A stretch of DNA of 64,000 nucleotides from Thinopyrum elongatum (Eukaryota; Streptophyta; Magnoliopsida; Poales; Poaceae). Location: the NCBI GenBank assembly GCA_011799875.1, contig CM022301.1, positions 323,844,929 through 323,908,928 on the forward strand, given 5' to 3'. The stretch's first letter is position 1; each line of letters begins with the position of its first letter. This document shows, in pieces, positions 1-12,510 of the stretch. The notes beneath the pieces were generated by a model. That model was given only the letters and a program-made list of their open reading frames with translations, made no database searches and was not told the DNA's origin. A program made the position numbers and the translations under genes.

Positions 1-3000
1 TTTGGAAATCTAGCACATTATGCTCCTGAAGAGGTATCCACCGACGCCAAGAAGCAGGCAAGGTTCCGCAAGGGACTTAGCCCCGAGCTTCGTCGTGATC
101 TTCGTCTGCATGAGTGCACCTCTTTTCAGAAGTTAGTGAATAAGGCCATCAGTGCTGAGACATGTCAGACTGACTATGACGCTTCACGCAAGCACTCCCG
201 TGACTTTGGTTCTTCATCTGGTTTTGGACGTCAGAAGCGCCGGGTGTGGATTCCAAACACAGCCCTGCCACCCAGGTTCACTCCGAGACCATCCTTTGAG
301 GCGCCTCGCCCCAATCAGCAGTTTGCACCGCCCAAGGCCTATGGTGGCCCCGCTGCTAATGCTGCTCCACGCCCCAATGTTGTGACATGCTTCAAGTGTG
401 GAGAGACGGGTCACTACATACGCGAGTGTCCCCAGAACAACAACCCCAATCAGCCCGGAAAGTCCGTTGGTCGTGGCAAGCCAGTGGAAAAGACATATTA
501 CGCTAAGCCAGCCACCACTGCACGTGGCCATGTCAACTATGTCTCAGCTGAAGAAACTCATGAGGATCCCAACGTCGTCCTTGGTACGCTCCTTGTTAAC
601 TGCCATCCGGCAACTGTTCTTTTTGATACTGGAGCATCTCATTCTTTTATCTCTGAGAGCTATGCTTGATTGCACAACACCACATTTTGTGACATGCCCA
701 CCTCCATGGTAATTCAAACCCCTGGTTCTAAATGGCAAACCTCTCAAGTAAGCCATGGAAATGAAATTGTTGTCGATAGATTGGTCTTCCTTGCATCACT
801 GATAGCTCTCAAGTCCTCGGACATAAACATCATCTTGGGTATGGACTGGATGTCAGCCCATTATGCTAAGATTGATTGCTCTACTAGAACTGTTCAACTC
901 ACCCATCCATCGGGCAAGACAGTCAATGTTTTGACCCGAGTGTCTAAGCGTCAGCTCTACTCCCTAAATGCCAACCCTCTTCCAGACCTTGAAGATATTC
1001 CGGTAGTCTGTGACTTCCCGGATGTCTTTCCAGAAGAACTGCCAGGTGTTCCACCTGACAGGGATGTCGAGTTCGTGATAGACCTTGTTCCAGGAACCGT
1101 CCCAATCTCTAGAAGACCCTATAAGATGGAACCCCTAGAACTAGCCGAGCTTAAGAAACAACTCGATGAGTCCTTGAAAAAGGGTTTCATTCGTCCTAGT
1201 TCTTCTCCATGGGCTTGCCCCGTCCTCTTTGTCAAGAAGAAGGATGGAACGGATCGGATGGTTGTAGATTACCGACCTGTCAACTTGGTCACTATCAAGA
1301 ACAAGTATCCGCTCCCCAGGATAAATGATCTGTATGATCAGCTCGCAGGATCCTCAGTCTTTTCCAAAATGGATTTGAGGTTGGGCTACCATCAAATCAA
1401 AATCAAGAACGAGGACATTCCTAAAACGGCCTTTGTTACTCGTTATGGCCAATACGAGTACACCGTCATGTCCTTCGGTTTAACCAATGCTCCAGCCACT
1501 TTCTCTCGGTTAATGAACTCGATCTTCATGGAGTATTTGGATAAATTCGTCGTGGTATACCTCGATGATATACTCATCTACTCCAAGAATGAGGAAGAAC
1601 ATGCCGAGCATCTAAGGCTAGTATTGATGAAACTTCGAGAGCATCGCCTTTATGCCAAATTCTCCAAGTGTGAATTTTGGTTGCCAGAAGTGCCCTATCT
1701 AGGCCACGTAATCTCTAGTAAGGGTATTGCTGTCAATCCCGAGCGAGTTCAAGCCGTCCTTGATTGGACTCCACCTGAAACGGTCAAGCAAGTTCGGAGT
1801 TTCCTTGGCTTAGCGAGCTACTGTCGCCGCTTCGTCGAGAATTTCTCCAAGGTTGCTAAACCTCTAACTGAACTTCTCAAGAAAGATACAAAGTTTGAGT
1901 GGACCCCACAGTGCGAGTTCAGCTTTCGGGAACTGAAAAGACACCTGACATCTGCTCCCGTACTTGTGCCACCAGATTTTTCTAAGGACTTTGTTATCTA
2001 TTGCGACGCCTCGCGACAAGGACTAGGTTGCATACTCATGCAAGATCGTCATGTGATTGCCTACGCTTCTCGACAGTTGTGTCCACATGAGGATAACTAT
2101 CCCACACATGATCTAGAGCTTGCAGCTGTGGTCCATGCACTCAAAACATGGCGACATTACCTTCTCGGTAATCATTGCGAAATTTACACCGATCACCAAA
2201 GTCTGAAATACATCTTCACCCAACCGGATTTGAATCTCAGGCAAAGACGTTGGGTCGAGTTGATTACAGATTATGACTTAGGAATAACTTACACCCCGGG
2301 CAAAGCCAATGTCATGGTTGATGCGCTAAGTCGTAAATCTTATTGTAACAACTTGATGTTACAACAAAGTCAACCACTTCTCCACGAGGAATTCCGTAAG
2401 CTTAACCTTCACATTGTTCCTCGAGGATTCCTATCCACCCTGGTGGCGAAACCTAACCTTACGGATCAAATCATAACCGCTCAGCAGTATGATAGAGGAA
2501 TATCTCGGATCAAGGAGAACATTGCTAGCGGAGCTGCTAAGTGTTTCTCCATGGATGAGCGAGGTGTTGTCTTCTTCGAGAACCGCCTAGTGGTTCCCAA
2601 GAAACAACAGCTACGGCAATTGATCCTTAAGGAAGCTCATGAATCCCCTCTCACCATTCATCCCGGTAGTACTAAAATGTATCAAGACCTACGCCAGAGG
2701 TTTTGGTGGACTAGGATGAAGAGAGAAATCGCTCAATACATTGCTAATTGCGACGTATGTCGTCGTGTTAAAGCAGAGCATCAACGGCCTGCTGGCACCC
2801 TTCAACCTTTGGTTATTCCTGAATGGAAATGGGATAAAATCGGTATGGATTTCATTACCGGGTTTCCCAGGACCAAGAGAGGGAATAATGCTATCTTCGT
2901 CATTGTCGATCGTCTTTCCAAAGTAGCCCACTTCCTACCTGTTCGTGAGAGTATAACCGCTAGCCAGCTAGCTGACTTGTACATCTCCCGAATAGTGTCT

Positions 3001-3945
3001 CTTCATGGTGTTCCATTGGAGATTAACTCAGACCGTGGAAGTCTTTTCACCTCTCGATTTTGGGAAAGTTTCCAAAATGCTATGGGAACTCGTCTCTCCT
3101 TTAGCACCGCCTTCCACCCTCAATAATGTGGTCAAGTAGAACGAGTCAATCAAATTCTGGAAGATATGCTCCGAGCTTCTGTCATCTCTTTCGGTATGGA
3201 TTGGTAGAAATGTCTTCCATTCGCCGAATTTGCTTATAACAATAGTTATCAAGCTAGCTTGGGCAAAGCCCCTTTCGAAGTTCTCTATGGACGAAAATGC
3301 CGAACGCCTCTTAACTGGTCAGAAACCGGGGAAAGACAACTCTTTGGCCCGGATATGATTCAGGAAGCAGAAGAGCAGGTTCGCATTATTCGTGAGAAAT
3401 TGAAAACAGCCCAATCTCGTCAAAAGAGTCAATATGACCGCAAACATAAGCTCATGACTTATGAAGTTGGCGAGAAGGCTTACCTTCGGGTTACTCCTTT
3501 GAAGGGAGCCCATCGATTCGGTATCAAGGGTAAATTGGCTCCTTGTTACATTGGACCCTTTCGCATTCTTGCCAAACGAGGAGAAGTTGCCTACCAATTG
3601 GAACTACCTCCGCATCTCTCCAGAGTTCATGATGTCTTCCACGTTTCTCAACTCAGGCGTTGCTTCTCGGATCCTATCCGTGGAGTGGACCACGAAACGC
3701 TTGACCTCCAAGATAATCTCACATATCGAGAATATCCCGTTCGTATCCTTGACCAAGCCGAACGTACCACTCGACGCCAGAATATCAAGTTTCTCAAGGT
3801 TCAATGGTCACACCATTCCGAGAAAGAAGCTACTTGGGAAAGGGAGGATCGTCTTCGACTTGAGTACCCCACCTTCTTCCCGGAGGATCCTAAATCTCGG
3901 GACGAGATTCTTTTGAGTGGGGGTGAGTTGTCACACCCTAGCTAG
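1..3945 (+). pseudogene. Element A gag-pol polyprotein, chromodomain Ty3/gypsy (Tekay/Del-like), 5' cut by window edge
   Basis: One reading frame runs from base 1 to 3945. It encodes the end of Gag, a CX2CX4HX4C zinc knuckle (388-429), an aspartic protease (DTGAS at 625-639), RT with YLDD at 1558-1569, RNase H, integrase with HHCC and D,D,E residues, and a chromodomain-like C-terminus at about 3720-3880 (tryptophan-rich, ending before YPTFF). Gag-PR-RT-RH-IN-chromodomain in a single frame is the chromovirus layout; the chromodomain is known to guide integration to chromatin. Three in-frame stops break the ORF: TGA 667-669, TAA 3124-3126 just before the catalytic Glu of integrase, and TAG 3205-3207. 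There is no frameshift, so decay is recent and mostly by point change. The terminal stop codon lies inside the 3' LTR. Assignment to Tekay/Del rests on the chromodomain and the long LTR and is an inference. Confidence 0.9.
3915..3928 (+). other. Polypurine tract of element A
   Basis: A purine-rich stretch containing GAGTGGGGGTGAG directly precedes the LTR start TGTCACACCC. It is the expected plus-strand primer for reverse transcription. It overlaps the last codons of the polyprotein. Confidence 0.75.
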
Positions 3946-6900
3946 TTCATGCATTAGAGTGTTGCATCATGTTTAAACTTTTCCAGAACCTTGAAATGGG
4001 GATGATAGAACCCCCAGCACCCCCTGGAAACAACTAGGGTTTACTAAAATCTTTTTCAATGAACCTGAAATGCCCTTCTAAAATGTCCATCATTTTTGTC
4101 TTGGGTTAGAACCTCTGCCAAAACTGGTTCACATTTTTCTAGGTCATCATAAGGTCATTGAATTTAATCATATGTAACTTGCATTTGGGCATTTAAATGC
4201 TAGTAAATATTTTAAATGTCCAAATAATCCCAAACTGAAATGTTCCATGTTGGATATACTCTATACAGTGGGCATGAGCAGTTTGGTGATTTTTGAAAGT
4301 GCCTAGGTATTTTTAGAAAAGCCACAAACTTGCAGAAATAAAGAAAACAGAAAATAAAAGGGAAAACAAACTTACCTGGCAAAGCCACCAGCCGGCCCAC
4401 CTGGCAGCCCAGCACTGTGCTGGCCCGTGCCAGCCAGCTGCTTCGTCCCCGCCAGGCAGGCAGGGAGGTGACGCCGGCGTGCGCGAGCTCGCCACGGCGC
4501 CAGCTGCTTGCCGCTTCGCCCTGGACGCGCTGGTCGACCTCCATGTAGTCCCCCCCAACCGCCTGGACACGTCCATTCTCCCCCAATGCCTCTCCATCGC
4601 TCTTTTCCACCATGGCCGACGCTGCCGCGCCCGCGCCACCGTGAAACCCGCGTCCACCACCGTCCCCGCGCCGCACTGCCGTGTCCACGAGCTCCGCCGT
4701 CGTCCAGTACGTCGAGCTAGCCGAGCCCCGAGCGCTCGCACTCTCTGCTTCGTCTTCTTTGACTTCGTCTTCACCGAACGCCGCCGGAGATCCCCTTCGC
4801 CGTCACCGCCGCACCAGCTCGTCCCCGACCTCGCCGTCTGCTCCGTCGTGACCGCCGTGAGCTCAGCTACCTCCCCATCCTTCCCGTTCTCGCTCTCGAG
4901 CCCTGCATCGACTACATCGAGCTCGGCCGCACCCGCCGCCGCCACCGCATGTCGCCGTCGTGGCCACAGCCACGTTGGCTCGATTCCGAGCACGCCATCG
5001 TCTTCGCCGCACTCGCAGGAGCTCGCAGCACCACTCCACGCACCTCGCCATGCCCCCTAGCGACGAGCCCGAGCTCGCCCGAACTCCGGCAGCCGCACAG
5101 CTCATCGTCGGCGTCGTTGCCGGCCACCCCAGCTCCACCCACTGCCACCACTCGACGCGGCTCACTCCCCGCATCACGTAGATGTGCTCCGCCGTCGTTT
5201 TGGTCGTCGAAGGACGAATCCCGCACTGCCCCGCCGCGTTTGGCCTCACCGGCGGCTAAACACCGGCGAGTTTGACCCCGCTAACCCAGTTTGACCCCCT
5301 GGGTCTATGACAGGTGGGACCCGTCTGCTAATTAACTTAGGATTAAGACTAACTAAAAATTAGTTAGACTAATGACATTGACACGCGGGACCCACTGGCC
5401 AAGTTTGACCTGGACCGACCCCGTTGACTGCTGACGTCACCCTGACGCAATAAGTATTTTTCTGGATTTATTTTTATACAGGAAATTCCAGAAAATACTA
5501 CAAACTTCAAAAATTCATAGAAATTAATCTGTAACTCCAAATGCAAAGATTTATATATGAAATTGGATCAGAAAAATCCGATCTTTCCATCTGTACTAGT
5601 TTCATGCATGTTAGAACACTTTAACCTTGATGTTTAGATGAAACAAGTTAATGCACTAATATGACCTCTTATTTTGGGTTTGCATTTGAATCCTTGATTC
5701 AAATGAACTCAAACCAATCTGTTCTAAGATGCATTAGCCAAAACACACTCATTTTGCCATGTCATAGCATGCATCATATTGTTGCATGTTGCCATGTGAT
5801 GATTGTGTTTCGATGTGTTCTTCGTGGTAGGTTCTGCCTCTGAGGATATTCACGAGTATCCAACTGAAGGGCAGTATTCCACTACCACTCTGTCAGGCAA
5901 GCAACCCCATTGATCATTTCGATACAAACCCATCTTCTCGCTTCTGCTCTCGTTTACTGCATTAAGACAACAACGTTTCAAACTGTTGTGTGTTGCGGTA
6001 GTTGAACCCATATCCTCTGCATGACCTGTCATTGCCACAGTAACTAGATGAAACCCACTAGCATGTGTAGGAGTTGATTGAGCCATGTTTGTGTTTCCTA
6101 CCATGCTATGCTTGCTATGCTTAGAGTCGTGTCAGGTCTGGCTCATCAGGGTGATGGACTAGAGTGAATGGTTGTGTCGGTAATGAGAGTGAAGTGTTGA
6201 ACATGTTTTGGTAAAGGTATCGATGAGAGGCCATGTAGGAGTACATGGTGGGTTCTTTCATTGAGACCGTCCTTAAGAACTGAGAACTGTATGCGTGATT
6301 TAAGATTCAGCTACTACCACACATTGGGATCCTTAATTGACTCTCTCGACTTATTAACCACCCCGTCCTCTGTCCAGGAGTTGCAAGTAGTTTCTGGTGT
6401 TTGTAGTTGCTGGAGGCCGTGCGCAGCGCTGACCTTAGGGGTGGGCTGTGATGCGGTTGGCATGTGGCACGGTGTACCGGGTCGCCTGTTTGGTGTCTCG
6501 GGAACCCTGCACACATCGTTTGGGGCCGTTGAGGACACCCCGGCCGGATTTCCTTGCGGATGGAACCCGAATAGGCGATAAACCTGCACTAGAGACTCGT
6601 GTGTTTAGTCAGGTCGTGGCCGACACCCTCGCTGGGCTTCCGCTTGAAGGTTGCCGGGTACATGTCATGTAGCGGTGATAAGTGGTGAAAGCGTGTGTGA
6701 AGAAGTACACCCCTGCAGGGTATAAAACTATTCGAATAGCCGCGTCCGCGGTAAAGGACTACTTGGTCACTTATGCAGTTCATAGACAAGTTAATGGTTA
6801 CTACTAAAAGACTCAAGATATGTGTGAGTACCGCGGATGGCCCTCTCGTAGGATGACGAGGGAGGATCCACGGTGGAGTATTGTGATGGTGATTAGTGGA

Positions 6901-7735
6901 CTCGTGTGCGAAAACTAATTTCACAAGTGGTGTCTCGTAGGATAGCGTAGCCAAGAGTCAAAGCTGGCTTGCTGCAATAACTCCACCACCCTTCTTGAGA
7001 ATGTGCATGTATATTAGGATCTATTGTAAGACTTGCTGAGTACCTTTGTACTCATGTTGCTTTAATAATTGTTGCAGACAAGAACACCGCCCCCTCCGAT
7101 GGGTTCTATGTAGATCTCGACGTTGACGAGTGACTTGCCACCCAGGTGGTGACCTGAGCTTGTGAAGGGCCTATGTAGATAGACAGGCTTCGTCAAGCCT
7201 TCTTTCTTTCTAGTGTCTGTACTCAGACTAGTTGCTTTCGCATGTGCTTGTATGTCTGTATGACTTGAGTGTCGGGTCGTGTGACCCCTATCTGTATGAA
7301 CATGTTATGTATGGCTCCCCGGAGCCTTTAAATAAAGTACTTTGAGTTGTAGAGTTTTGTTGTGATGCCATGTTGTATTTACACATATCGAGCATATTGT
7401 GTGTATGATTGAAATGCTTGGTATGTGTGGGATCCGACTATCTAGTTGTTTATCCTTGGCAGCCTCTCTTATGGGGAAATGTAGTCTGGTGTCTCCACTG
7501 AGCCTTGGTAGTCCGCTACAGCCTGGTTTACCGGAGTCCTGCTAGCCCAGCACTACTGCTCCGGAACACTTAGACTGGCCGGCATGTGTTTCACTTCGTT
7601 CCTGTGTCTGTCCCTTCGGGGAAATGTCACGCGATGACATCCGGAGTCCTGCCTAGCCTGCTACAGCCCGGGTTCCCGGAGTCCTGTTAGCCCAGTGCTA
7701 CAGCCCGGATTCACACGCTGCTGACCGACATGCTC
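3929..7735 (+). repeat. Element A 3' LTR, right end missing
   Basis: The LTR starts with TGTCACACCC right after the polypurine tract and continues for about 3.8 kb, long even for chromoviruses. It contains a GC-rich block (about 4375-5275), AT-rich flanks, and a poly(A)-signal-like AATAAA near 7333. The segment 7440-7700 has repeated phrases around CCGGAGTCCTG and CTACAGCCCGG. No CA-ending LTR terminus is seen. Between about 7735 and 7790 the sequence passes into the gag of element B, so the LTR end was lost in a deletion. The exact junction cannot be fixed without an intact copy. Confidence 0.75.
4375..5275. other. GC-rich CpG-dense block inside the element A LTR
   Basis: About 900 bp with Pro/Arg/Ser-rich open frames on both strands (193 codons on plus at 4479-5060, 226 on minus at 4313-4993). 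Open frames on both strands are expected from high GC with few TA dinucleotides. No domain is recognisable and neither frame is convincing as a gene. It may be LTR promoter or leader sequence, or an old captured exon. Confidence 0.4.
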
Positions 7736-7789
7736 ACTGTGTACAGCATGAGGATGAGTCAGCCCACCATTGGGTTCGGCGAGTCTCCA

Positions 7790-8640
7790 CTATCATTCAC
7801 TCATCTGATAATATTACGGCGGCTCAGGCGGTTCTGATTCTAGAGAAGAATTGTCACTTCGTACCCCTCAAGCAGAAGCTCGGGAGGCTCAAGCGCACTT
7901 GCCAGGACATGGGTGACCTCATGGCTGCTCTCACTAAATATGCAGACTCTGATAGTACAAAGGACCCTGGTTCTAATGATGATAAATCCAATAAGGGTAA
8001 GAAGAATGACAACAATAAGGGTCAGTAGCAGAATGTAGCAGGGAATAATGGCAATAACCAGGGTAACGGTAGTAAGCAGAGACACCCCGATGGCGGGTCA
8101 GATCTAGTAGCTAACACCAACACAGGGTATAAAAACCAGGGCCGCAATGGTAATGGCAAGCCGCCTTTCAGTGGAGGAAAGCCTTTCAACCTTGAGGCAA
8201 TGCTTAATGACCCTTGCCCGAAACATAGTTCTCCTAACAAGTCGTCTACTCATGCCTGGAAGGATTGTTACATTATGCGGGAGTTCAGGAATCATAGCCT
8301 TCACCGGCATCATGGTAATAACAATGGGCCACCTGGTAGGTCAGGATCTAGTTCTCAGGGGTCCGGCTTTGGTGGTGGCGGCTCAAATTCTCGTTATCAG
8401 GGTCAAGGTAACCATGGTGGTCATAATCAGCAGTCTGGTCAGGGTAACCAGCAGCAAAATAATCAGTCGGGATATCAGAGTAATCCAAAACAACTTAATG
8501 GGGTCCAATATCATGTCTTCACTACGAACACATGCAAACGTGACTAGAAGGTTCATAAGCGAGCGGTCAATGCTGTTGAGCCGGTAGTACCCCAATACTT
8601 ATGATGGTCAGAGCATACAATCACATGGAGTCGGGAGAAT
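7790..8640 (+). pseudogene. Element B gag, 5' truncated (Tat-lineage Ty3/gypsy)
   Basis: The frame from about 7790 encodes the C-terminal half of a plant Tat-lineage Gag: an Asp/Asn/Lys-rich stretch, then a Gly/Gln/Asn-rich basic tail (8320-8500). Stops lie at about 8026, at 8545-8547 and near 8603. Instead of a CCHC knuckle there is a C-X2-H-X8-H-X4-C motif at 8215-8268, likely the nucleic-acid-binding knuckle. The N-terminal half, primer-binding site and 5' LTR are absent; the sequence abuts the broken LTR of element A. B is therefore a 5'-deleted remnant. The same frame continues into the protease. Confidence 0.75.
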
Positions 8641-9306
8641 CACCCGCCCCGGGTTGACGATCCGGGTCATCTGGCATTGGTGGTAGCCCCTCAGGTAGGT
8701 GGCTATAAGTTCACAAAAGTGCTTATGGATGGTGGCAGCAGCATCAACATATTATACTATGATACCTTTCGACGGATGAATCTGACAGATAAAGATCTCA
8801 AGCCGTCGTCCACAGTCTTCCATGGAGTGGTGCCTGGCAAGTCGGCATATCCTATGGGCAAAATTGCCCTGGAAGTAGCCTTTGGTGATAAGTATAATTA
8901 CAGGGTAGAGACACTGTGGTTTGAGGTGGTCAAGATCAAGAGCCCTTATCATGCTTTATTTGGACGGCCGGCTTATGCTAAGTTCATGGCTCGCCCTTGC
9001 TATGTGTATTTACAGCTCAAGATGCCAGGACAAAAGGGGACGATCACCGTCCACGGGAATCGCAAACTCTCCCTGGAGTGCGAGGAAGGAGATGCAGCTT
9101 ATACAGAGTCGGCTTGTGCTACTGAGGAGCTCAAGTTTTATAAGGACAATGTTGACCCGGCTGATATGACCCATCTGAAAAAGCCTACTACTGAACAGGA
9201 CCCTCTATTGAAGTTCAAGTCGGTATACGATACCAAACAAGTGGATTTTGTGCCTGGCGACTCATCTCAGCAGTTCACTGTGGGGGCTAATATGGATCCC
9301 AAATAG
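8641..9306 (+). pseudogene. Element B protease domain, ending at AAA-TAG-GAA
   Basis: An open frame from 8677 encodes a retropepsin-like domain with the Tat-type active-site loop MDGGSSINIL, followed by the conserved GRPAYAKFMA segment. In this lineage DGG or DGA replaces the common DTG/DSG. The frame ends at TAG (9304-9306) within AAATAGGAAA, at the boundary with RT. The same codons occur at the same boundary in C and D. Just after it B has one extra A (GAAAAGC against GAAAGC), so RT is in another frame. Confidence 0.8.
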
Positions 9307-11115
9307 GAAAAGCGTGCTCATCGAGTTCATTCGTGAGAATCAGGACATCTATTCATGGAAACCTTCTGACATGCTGGGTGTACCGAGAGAATTCGCTGAG
9401 CACCACCTTAATGTGGATCCCAAAGTTACGCCGGTCAAACAATTCCTCCGTCGTTTCAATGAAGAGCGATGTAAAGCTATTGGAGAAGAGGTGGCCCGGC
9501 TATTGGCGGCCGGGTTTATTGTGGAAGTTTTTTACCCTGAGTGGTTGGAGAACCCTGTGCTTGTACTTAAGAAAAATGGCATATGGCGTATGTGTGTTGA
9601 TTACACAGACCTTAACAAGGCTTGTCTGACTGATCCATTTGCTCTCCCCCGTATCGACCAGATCATTGATGCAACGGCGGGTTGTGAGAGTTTATGCTTC
9701 ATGGATGCTTATTTTGGTTATCATCAGATCAAGATGGCAGTTAAAGACCAAGAGAAGACGTATTTTATCATACCTTTTGGGGCTTTCTGCTATGTTTCCA
9801 TGCCTTTGGGGCTCAAAAGTGCCCAGGCGACTTACCAACGCTGTGTTCAGAACTGTTTTCATGGTCAGATCGGGCGCAATGTTCATGGTTATGTGGATGA
9901 TATTGTGGTCAAGTCAAGGAAGAAAGAGACCCTGCTTGCTGATTTGAAGGAAACCTTTGACAATCTCCGGGCCTACAAGATGATGCTTAAGCCGGCTAAG
10001 TGTGTTTTTGGTGTACCTGCAGGAAAATTGCTAGGTTTTCTAGTCTCAGAATGGGGCATTGAAGCTAACCTAAAGAAGATAAAGGCTATCACTTCACTTT
10101 CTAAGCCGGTGTGTGTCAATGACATTCAGCACTTGGCAGAGTGCATTGCAGCCTTAAGCCGGTTCATAAGTCGCCTGGGAGAGAAGGCAATTCCTCTATA
10201 TCATATGATGAGGAAGGCAGATCATTTTGTTTGGAGTGATTCCGCTAATGAGGCGTTTGAGGCGCTCAATAAGCAGCTGGCTGAGCCGCCCATCTTGGCT
10301 GCTCCTATAGACAAAGAGCCTTTGCTCCTGTACATGGCGGCTAATAATAAGGCCGTCAATGTAGCAGTTATCGTGGACCACAAGGAGGCAGGTAAGGAGT
10401 ACCCAGTCTAGCGGCCGGTTTACTATGTCAGTGAAGTCCTGACTGAGTCTAAGCAAAGATACCCACATTGGCAGAAGCTGGTGTTTGGAGTGTTCATGGC
10501 GAGTCGCAAGTTTAAACATTATTTCCTTGGGCATCCTATTACAGTGGTCAGCTCTGCTCCTTTAGGAGATATCATTCAAAACAGAGAGGCCACTAGCCGG
10601 GTTGCTAAGTGGGCAATTGAGCTTGGGCCACATCATCTGAAGTATGTGCCTAGAACAGCTGTCAAGTCTCAAGCCTTAGTGGCTTTTATAAATGACTGGA
10701 CGGAGTTACAAACACCTGAGGAGAAGCCTGACAACACATATTGGACAATCCACTTTGATGGGTCCAGGCAATTCGAAGGCTCAGGGGCTGGAGTTATTTT
10801 GACTTCCCCATGAGGTGACAAATTCTGTTATGTTTTAAGGCTAATGTTTCCTTGTACTAACAATGCAGCTGAGTATGAAGCTTTGCTCCATGGGCTTCGT
10901 ATGGCTAAGGAGATGAATTTAAGCCGGGTCAGATGTCTGGGCGACTCAGACCTGGTGGCACAGTAAGTTTCAGGCAAGTGGGACTCTAAAGACCCGCTCA
11001 TGGCGGCTTATCGTCAGCCAGTCAACAATATTGCTGGTCACTTTAAGGGTTATCAGGTGGATCAAATTGATCGATGAAAAAATGAGGCAGCGGATGCACT
11101 ATCCTGGCTTGGGTC
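9307..11115 (+). pseudogene. Element B reverse transcriptase, RNase H and archaeal-type RNase H
   Basis: RT runs from about 9315 with YVDD at 9890-9901 and the usual FALPRIDQ and GYHQIK motifs. RNase H follows, and a second RNase H (aRNH; HFDGS, then YEALL and GDSDLV) lies at about 10750-11100. Having both is diagnostic of the Tat clade. Breaks are TAG 10409-10411, TGA 10811-10813, an in-frame stop near 10965 after GDSDLVAQ, and another near 11075. A single-base frameshift near 11138 precedes integrase. The product would copy element RNA into cDNA in cytoplasmic particles; this copy is dead. Confidence 0.85.
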
Positions 11116-11137
11116 TCAACGTAAGCCGGTGCCCCCA

Positions 11138-12510
11138 ATGTGTTCCTCGATGTGTTGCATAATCCTTCATTCAAATTGCCATCTAAGGAAGATCTTGCTA
11201 TACCTGACCCGGAAGGACAGCTGGTGGCGGCTCTTCGTGCTACTCCCGACTGGGCACTACCTTATATGGTTTATCTCACTCGTGGTGAGCTACCTGCAGA
11301 TGAAAATTTGGCGCGGCAGATTACAAGGCGGTCTAAGTCTATGACTATTATCAATGGCGAGTTACACAGATGTAGTGTAACCGGTGTGTTTCAATGCTGT
11401 GTCTCTCCTGAGGAGGGCCGTGAAATTTTGAAGGAAATACATGCAGGTGACTGTGGTCATCATGTCGGGTCAAGATCTTTGGTGGCTAAGGCATTTTGTC
11501 ATGGTTTTTTCTGGTTGACGGCTCATGCAGATGCAGAAGACATCGTTAGCAAGTGTGATGGGTGTCAGAAATTTGCAAGGCAAGCTCACGTGCCGGCTCA
11601 GGAATTGCGGATGATCCCAATCACTTGGCCGTTTGTAGTCCGGGGGCTTGATATGGTTGGACCATTCAAAAGATCTAAGGATAAGAAGATCCACCTTCTG
11701 GTGGCGGTTGACAAGTTTACCAAGTGGGTTGAGGCAGAGCCAGTTAGCAATTGTGAAGCCGCGACTGCAGTTCAGTTTGTCAAAAAGCTGATCTTCCGTT
11801 TTGGTTATCCTCATAGTATCACCACTGATAATGGCACAAATCTATCTAAGGGTGCTATGAAAGAGTTCTGTCAAAGAGAGCAGATTCGCCTTGATGTATC
11901 CTCGGTCGCTCATCCATAATCTAATGGTCAAGCAGAACGTGCTAACCAAGAACTTTTGCGAGGGATCAAACCCCGGCTTATGGTTCCTTTGGAACGAACG
12001 CCGGGTTGTTGGGTTGAGGAGCTTCCTTCAGTTCTTTGGAGTATCAGGACCACCCCCAACAGATCAACAGGCTACACGCCTTTCTTCATGGTTTACGGTG
12101 CAGAGGCAGTTCTCCCAAGTGATATTCATCATGAGTCGCCCAGGGTGGCGGCTTACGTTGAAGCTGATAATGAGACGGCGCGTTAGAACACACTTGATGC
12201 CTTGGATGAAGAACGTGATCTCGCAGCAGCCCGATCGGCGATTTATCAACAAGACCTACGTCGTTATCATAGCTGCAGAGTTAGAACTCGGACGTTCCAA
12301 GAGGGCGACTTAGTGCTCCGACTGATTCAAGATCAGACAGGCAAGCATAAGCTATCACCGCCTTGGGAAGGACCTTTTGTGGTCAGCAAAAATCTCAACA
12401 ATGGGTCATATTATTTCATTGATATACGTGAGCGCAACAAGTCACGTACTTCTGAGGAGGAGACCAATAGGCCGTGGAACATTGCCCATCTTCAGCCTTA
12501 CTACACTTGA
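11138..12510 (+). pseudogene. Element B integrase
   Basis: The region encodes a zinc-binding N-terminus (GDCGHHVGS, then CDGCQKF), the catalytic core (GLDMVGPF, TTDNGTN, and the Glu in NGQAERAN), and a C-terminal GPFVVSK-like domain ending in a Pro-Trp-Asn plus His-Leu-Gln motif typical of Tat elements. The catalytic D, D and E are present. Stops occur just before SNGQAER (about 11917) and at 12184-12186. No chromodomain follows. The final stop is at 12508-12510. Confidence 0.85.

Noticed and set aside
4313..5275. Long overlapping ORFs on both strands in the A LTR as host genes
   Set aside because: They are Pro/Arg/Ser-rich, occur on both strands, have no domain, and lie within an LTR; high GC explains them.
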